From Palsa-504 sp963767565 (GTDB taxonomy: Bacteria > Actinomycetota > Actinomycetes > Streptosporangiales > Streptosporangiaceae): a stretch of DNA of 64,000 nucleotides. The notes beneath the pieces were generated by a model. It was not told the DNA's origin and searched no databases. It worked only from the letters and a program-made list of their open reading frames with translations. This document shows positions 58,913-64,000 of the stretch, one piece after another. Position numbers and translations under genes: made by a program. Position 1 is the first letter of the stretch. Each line of letters begins with the position of its first letter. The stretch is taken from the NCBI GenBank assembly GCA_963767565.1, contig CAVYEG010000015.1, positions 1 to 64,000 of the forward strand. Reading direction: 5' to 3'.

Positions 58913-60187
<1,275 letters not shown>

Positions 60188-60330
60188 CCAGATACTCCTT
60201 TACATGGTGCCGCCGCGGCGGCCGTCCCGGCCGCCTCCAGCGGACATGTCCCGCGAGGCCGTCTAGAGCTTGCATATCGACGGTACCGCCTCCTGGGTCC
60301 CGATGGACACCATCAAACCCCCTCAGCGGC

Positions 60331-60358
60331 CCGGGAGGGAAGAGCTGAATCCTCCCGG
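60331..60358 (-). terminator. Hairpin after clpP2
   Basis: CCGGGAGG and CCTCCCGG pair around a 12-base loop immediately after the clpP2 stop on the minus strand. It probably reduces read-through into clpX, which then needs its own promoter in the remaining 140 bases. Confidence 0.6.
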
Positions 60359-61060
60359 TTAGGAAGACACTACCTCCACGGCGCGTTCGCTGCCGCGCTT
60401 GATCGCGGTCAGCACCTCGTCGAGGATGCCGTACTCCTTGGCCTCCTCGGCGGTGAGGAACTTGTCCCGCTCGATGTCACGGCGGACCTTCTCCTCGTCC
60501 TGGCCGGTGTGCCGGGCCAGGATGACCTCCATCGCCGAGCGCATCCGCAGGATCTCCCGAGCCTGGATCTCCATGTCACTGGACTGGCCGTAGCCGCCCT
60601 CGGTGGCCGGCTGGTGGATGAGGATCCTGGCGTTGGGCAGTGCCATCCGCTTGCCCTTCGTGCCCGCGGCAAGTATCACCGCGGCCGCGGATGCGGCCTG
60701 CCCGATGCAGCAGATCTGGATATCGGGCTGGATGAACTGCATCGTGTCGTAGATGGCCATCATCGACGTCATCGACCCGCCGGGCGAGTTGATGTAGATG
60801 GTGATGTCGCGGTCGGGGTCGATGGCTTCGAGGGTAAGCAGCTGGGCCATGACGTCGTTGGCGGAGGCGTCGTCGATCTGGACGCCGAGGAAGATGATCC
60901 GTTCCTCGAAGAGCTTGTTGTACGGGTTCATCTCCTTGATCCCGTACGAGGTGCGCTCGACGAAGGACGGCAGCACGTACCTGGACTGCGGGGCCAGCAG
61001 GGCTGACTGGGGACTCCGCAAGCTGATTTCGCTCACGTTCGGCTCCTTCTCGTTCATCAT
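60359..61060 (-). CDS. clpP2: ATP-dependent Clp protease proteolytic subunit ClpP2
   Basis: The serine protease has Ser in GQAASAAAVIL, His in ARILIHQP and Asp in RDIERDKFL, in the order of the catalytic triad. INSPGGSMTSMMAIYD is the oxyanion region. The N-terminal 45 residues are longer than in ClpP1. Its start overlaps the clpP1 stop as ATGA, so the two subunits of the mixed ClpP1P2 complex are co-translated. Confidence 0.96.
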   Translation of the reverse strand: MMNEKEPNVSEISLRSPQSALLAPQSRYVLPSFVERTSYGIKEMNPYNKLFEERIIFLGVQIDDASANDVMAQLLTLEAIDPDRDITIYINSPGGSMTSMMAIYDTMQFIQPDIQICCIGQAASAAAVILAAGTKGKRMALPNARILIHQPATEGGYGQSSDMEIQAREILRMRSAMEVILARHTGQDEEKVRRDIERDKFLTAEEAKEYGILDEVLTAIKRGSERAVEVVSS

Positions 61061-61704
61061 GACACGACCCCCGCGGTGGGCACCTCGACGGCGCTGCGGA
61101 TCACCTGGTCGACGAAGCCGTACTCCTTGGCTTCCTCGGCGGTGAACCAGCGGTCGCGGTCCGCGTCCCGCTCGATCTGCTCGACCGGCTGCCCGGTGTG
61201 GTAGGCGGTGCGCTCGAACAGCGTGCGCTTGATATAAAGCATCTGCTCGGCCTGGATCCGGATATCGGACGCCGTGCCGCCGATCCCGCCGGACGGCTGG
61301 TGCATGAGGATCTGCGCGTGCGGCAGCGCGTACCTCTTGCCCGGCGCGCCCGCGGTGAGCAGGAACTGCCCCATCGACGCGGCCATGCCCATCGCGTACG
61401 TGGCCACGTCGTTGGGCACGTACTGCATCATGTCGTAAATGGCCATCCCCGCGTAGACCGAGCCGCCCGGGGAGTTGATGTAGATGCTGATGTCGTGCTT
61501 GGCGTCCTCGGACGCGAGCAGCGCGAGCTCGGCGCAGATGCGGTTGGCGATGTCATCGTCCACCTGCTGCCCGAGGAAGATGATGCGGTGCCGCAGGAGC
61601 CGCTGGAACAGCTGTTCCCCGAACGGCATGACGGGAGGCTCCGCCGCGGCCACGATCGAGGGCGCCGACTGCGTCGGGCTCCACAAAGGCTGAGTCACAC
61701 TCAC
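61057..61704 (-). CDS. clpP1: ATP-dependent Clp protease proteolytic subunit ClpP1
   Basis: The catalytic Ser is in GMAASMGQFLL, the His in AQILMHQPSGG and the Asp in RDADRDRWFT. INSPGGSVYAGMAIYD precedes the Ser region. At 215 residues it is normal. It leads the clpP1-clpP2 pair, 142 bases downstream of tig. In actinobacteria ClpP1 and ClpP2 form a hetero-tetradecamer. Confidence 0.96.
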   Translation of the reverse strand: MSVTQPLWSPTQSAPSIVAAAEPPVMPFGEQLFQRLLRHRIIFLGQQVDDDIANRICAELALLASEDAKHDISIYINSPGGSVYAGMAIYDMMQYVPNDVATYAMGMAASMGQFLLTAGAPGKRYALPHAQILMHQPSGGIGGTASDIRIQAEQMLYIKRTLFERTAYHTGQPVEQIERDADRDRWFTAEEAKEYGFVDQVIRSAVEVPTAGVVS

Positions 61705-61846
61705 TCACCTGCTCCAGTCACATCTGGTGTCGTTGTCAGGACCATAACGCCGTGGCGGAACCCGTTCGTCCCGCGCAGAGCGCTGTTCGCTACCGGCGCA
61801 CGCCGTTGCGCCTACGCGCTGCGACGGCCGCCGGGAGGCGCGAAAA

Positions 61847-63250
61847 TCAGGCCTCGTCCTTGGCATCGGATTCGCCGTCGGCCTCGTCGTCGGCCGCGTC
61901 GTCGTCGGCTTCGTCCGCGTCGGCCCTGACGGGCGCGGACAGGGCCGCCTTGACGTCGACGTCCTGGCCGGAAGCATCGGTCACCTTGACCCGCTCGGCG
62001 ATCAGGTTCACGGCCTTGGCGCGCAGCACCTCGGCGGCGGCGGCGGGCAGGCGGCCATCGTCGGCCAGCTGCTGAGCAAGCCGCTCGGGCGCGACGCCCA
62101 TCTGCTCGGCCTGGCGGGTGACATAGGCGGACAGCTCGGCCGAGTCGACGCCGAGCTCTTCCTCGCGGGCCAGCTGGTCGAGCACCAGGCTCACCTTGAC
62201 CGCGCGCCGCGCCCGCTGCTCCAGGTCGGCGTCGAACTGCTCCGCGGTCTGGTTCGACATCTCCAGGTAGCTATCCAGGGTGGCGCCGGCCCGCTCGAGC
62301 TGCTGGAGCAGCCCATCGCGGTTGTGGTTGGCCTCCTCGGCGACCACGCCCTCCGGCAGCGGGATGTCGACCTTGTCCAGCAGCGCGTCCAGGGCGCGGT
62401 CCCGCGCCTGGACCACCTGCTGGGTGCTCTTCATCTGCTCCAGCTGGGACCTGGTGTTGGCCCGGAGCTCACCGAGCGTGTCGAACTCGCTGGCCAGCTG
62501 GGCGAAGTCATCGTCCAGGCCCGGCACTTCCTTGACCTTGACGCTGTGCACGGTCACCGTCACGTCGGCCTCGCGGCCCGCGAACTCCCCGCCGGCCAGC
62601 TCGGTGCGGAACGTGGCGGACTCCCCCGCGGACATCCCGATCAGGGCCTGGTCCAGGCCGTCCAGCAGGGACTCGCTACCGACCTGGTAGGACAGGCCGC
62701 TGGCCTGCGCGTCCTCGACCGGCTGCCCGTCCACCGAGGCGGACAGGTCGATCGAGACGTAGTCGTCGTTCTCCACCGGCCGCTGCACGCCCTTCAGGGA
62801 GGCGAACCGCTCCTGCAGCGAGCCGAGGTACTCGGCCACCTCATCGGGGCTGACCAGCGTGTTGTCGACGGTCACGGCCAGGCTGCTCAGGTCGGGCAGC
62901 TCGAACTTGGGCCGGATGTCGACCTCGACGGTGAAGGTCAGCTCCTTGCCGTCGTCGATGCTGGTGATCTCCACCTCGGGCTGGCCCAGCGCGGAGACGT
63001 CACCCTCCTCGACGGCCTTGGCGTACAGGTCGGGCATCGCGTCGTTGACGGCCTGGCTGAGCACGACGTCCCGGCCCACCCGGCGGTCGATCACGGGCGG
63101 CGGCACGCGGCCCGGGCGGAAGCCCGGAATACGGACCTGACGGCCGACCTCCCGGTAGGCCTTGTCGAGGCTGGGCTTCAGCTCATCAAACGGCACCTCG
63201 ACGCTGAGCCGCACGCGAGTAGGGCTCAGCTCTTCGACGTCAGTCTTCAC
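61847..63250 (-). CDS. tig: Trigger factor (ribosome-associated chaperone, peptidyl-prolyl isomerase)
   Basis: The N-terminal ribosome-binding domain has VEVPFDELKPSLDKAYREV and IPGFRPGRVPPPVID (the GFRxGxxP signature, about residue 44). The FKBP domain contains VENDDYVSIDLSASVDG (about 160), and the helical C-terminal domain follows. The tail is strongly acidic (ADEADDDAADDEADGE). The 467-residue length is normal. The GTG at 63250 matches homologues. It precedes clpP1, as in most bacteria. Confidence 0.96.
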   Translation of the reverse strand: MKTDVEELSPTRVRLSVEVPFDELKPSLDKAYREVGRQVRIPGFRPGRVPPPVIDRRVGRDVVLSQAVNDAMPDLYAKAVEEGDVSALGQPEVEITSIDDGKELTFTVEVDIRPKFELPDLSSLAVTVDNTLVSPDEVAEYLGSLQERFASLKGVQRPVENDDYVSIDLSASVDGQPVEDAQASGLSYQVGSESLLDGLDQALIGMSAGESATFRTELAGGEFAGREADVTVTVHSVKVKEVPGLDDDFAQLASEFDTLGELRANTRSQLEQMKSTQQVVQARDRALDALLDKVDIPLPEGVVAEEANHNRDGLLQQLERAGATLDSYLEMSNQTAEQFDADLEQRARRAVKVSLVLDQLAREEELGVDSAELSAYVTRQAEQMGVAPERLAQQLADDGRLPAAAAEVLRAKAVNLIAERVKVTDASGQDVDVKAALSAPVRADADEADDDAADDEADGESDAKDEA

Positions 63251-63325
63251 GTCCGCGTCACTCCGGGATTCAGGATGGTAACCCAGCGCTGGATCGCTGA
63301 GAAGTCTAAGCCGCCAGTCTAGGGG

Positions 63326-63751
63326 CTAGCGGACGCGGACTACGCGTACCGGCGGAGGCTCGTCGTTGTTGTTCCTCCGGCGGTCATCGCCGATGATCAG
63401 GTGCAGCAGCCAGCTCACCAGACCCACGATGATGGCGCCCCAGAAGGCCGGCCAGAACCCGGTCACGTGGAACGGCAGCTTCAGGTCGCCGGCGATGGTG
63501 CTGGCCAGCCACAGCAGCAGGCCGTTGACCACGAGCGCGGCCAGGCCCAGGGTGAGCACGTAGAACGCGCAGCCGACGACCTTGATCAGCGGCTTGAGCG
63601 TGGCGTTGATGATGCCGAAGATCAAGGCCACGGCGATCAGCGTGCCGACCCTCGACCAGGTGCTGCCGGCCTGCAGCTCGATCCCGGAAACCGCCCAGGT
63701 CGCGACGCCGAGGGCCGCGGCCGAGACCAGCACCCGAAGCAGGAATCTCAT
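63326..63751 (-). CDS. Phage-holin-family (PF04020-like) four-helix membrane protein
   Basis: The protein has four hydrophobic helices, LLRVLVSAAALGVATWAV, LIAVALIFGIINATLKPLI, VLTLGLAALVVNGLLLWLA and FWPAFWGAIIVGLVSWLLHL, and a basic tail. INATLKPLIK and VNGLLLWLAS are conserved in this widespread family, whose members are not phage lysis proteins in most cases and have no established role. I chose the ATG at 63751, which homologues match; TAATAT stands 7 bases before it and predicts a leaderless message. Confidence 0.85.
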   Translation of the reverse strand: MRFLLRVLVSAAALGVATWAVSGIELQAGSTWSRVGTLIAVALIFGIINATLKPLIKVVGCAFYVLTLGLAALVVNGLLLWLASTIAGDLKLPFHVTGFWPAFWGAIIVGLVSWLLHLIIGDDRRRNNNDEPPPVRVVRVR

Positions 63752-63758
63752 GAACCCG

Positions 63759-63764
63759 ATATTA
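63759..63764 (-). promoter_or_regulatory. -10 box of the holin-family gene
   Basis: TAATAT on the minus strand is followed by 7 bases and the ATG, so transcription should begin at the start codon. The hexamer 17 bases upstream (AGCGAC) is a poor -35. Confidence 0.4.
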
Positions 63765-63868
63765 CTCGACTTCAGGCGGGTGTCGCTACGCAAGAAATGC
63801 GCCGTCTGCGCTGCTGAAACGAGGATGCTTGGGGGGCGCGGTGACGGCGAGGCCAGGGCGCGGGCGGG

Positions 63869-64000
63869 TCAGCTGGCGGTGGTGGCGGGGTCACCGCGGA
63901 AGAGGCGGCGGTAGGCGTTGGGGGTAGTGCCGCGCCACAGGCGGAAGTGGTGGCGCAGGGCGGTGGCGTTGCCGAATCCGGTGCGGTCGGCGATGGCGTC
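63869..64000 (-). CDS. AraC-type regulator, C-terminal helix-turn-helix (cut by window edge)
   Basis: The 43 residues present, with DAIADRTGFGNATALRHHFR and RGTTPNAYRRLF, are the second helix-turn-helix of an AraC-family regulator. The form is that of the GlxA-like group (DJ-1/PfpI-domain regulators). The rest of the gene lies beyond base 64000. Nothing can be said about its target. Confidence 0.8.
   Translation of the reverse strand, partial: DAIADRTGFGNATALRHHFRLWRGTTPNAYRRLFRGDPATTAS

Overview
The window is high-GC DNA from an actinobacterium. Gene order points to a filamentous actinomycete of the Streptosporangiales/Treboniaceae type, although that placement is inference from synteny and style and was not searched. 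Nearly all housekeeping genes lie on the minus strand and are packed with GTGA/ATGA stop-start overlaps.

Bases 1-12600 are accessory DNA. They hold a truncated enoyl-CoA hydratase, decayed MobF relaxase and serine recombinase pieces, and a Fic-domain gene flanked by two copies of one 25-bp inverted repeat. An apparent genomic island of about 8 kb follows. It is bounded by a degenerate copy of the tRNA-Ala 3' end (3514-3557) and the intact tRNA-Ala(GGC) gene (11531-11603). Inside are two toxin-antitoxin modules, an IS4-like element with an 8-bp target duplication and a frameshifted transposase, an IS1380-like element that seems to have split a resident gene, and a frameshifted integrase remnant beside the tRNA. 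Matching paired 11-bp repeats at both ends may be integrase arm sites.

Bases 12600-30300 are catabolic and rich in relics. An APC permease and a copper amine oxidase form an operon, with the C-terminus of an aldehyde dehydrogenase left just upstream. A LacI regulator diverges from a Gfo/Idh/MocA - DUF993 - sugar isomerase operon, and a palindromic LacI-type operator lies between them. A secreted GH26-like glycosidase, an alpha/beta-hydrolase fused to a LuxR DNA-binding domain, an acyl-CoA ligase, an amidohydrolase, a P1 peptidase with a truncated permease, a DHFR-like reductase and an MBL hydrolase follow. Several pseudogenes (TetR, SMP-30, G1 peptidase) keep both ends but have lost their middles.

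Bases 29600-63800 are the conserved core, read here against the direction of transcription. In order of increasing coordinate: rsfS-nadD, an M48 peptidase, proB-obgE-rpmA-rplU-rne, DUF2344 and TIGR03960 radical-SAM proteins, rodA-mrdA-mreD-mreC-mreB (cell elongation), an MFS-like protein, DUF4233-folC-valS, a Gln/Tyr-repeat membrane protein, clpX-clpP2-clpP1-tig and a holin-like membrane protein. A GlxA/AraC-type regulator runs off the right edge. Unusual points are a roughly 300-residue basic tail on MreD, tandem repeats inside many housekeeping genes, frameshifts in rne and the Gln/Tyr-repeat gene, an apparent CTG start, and the absence of proA and ndk from their usual neighbourhoods. I did not recognise a complete new defence or biosynthetic system. 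The best candidates for follow-up are the tRNA-Ala island, the Fic locus with its paired palindromes and the MreD tail.
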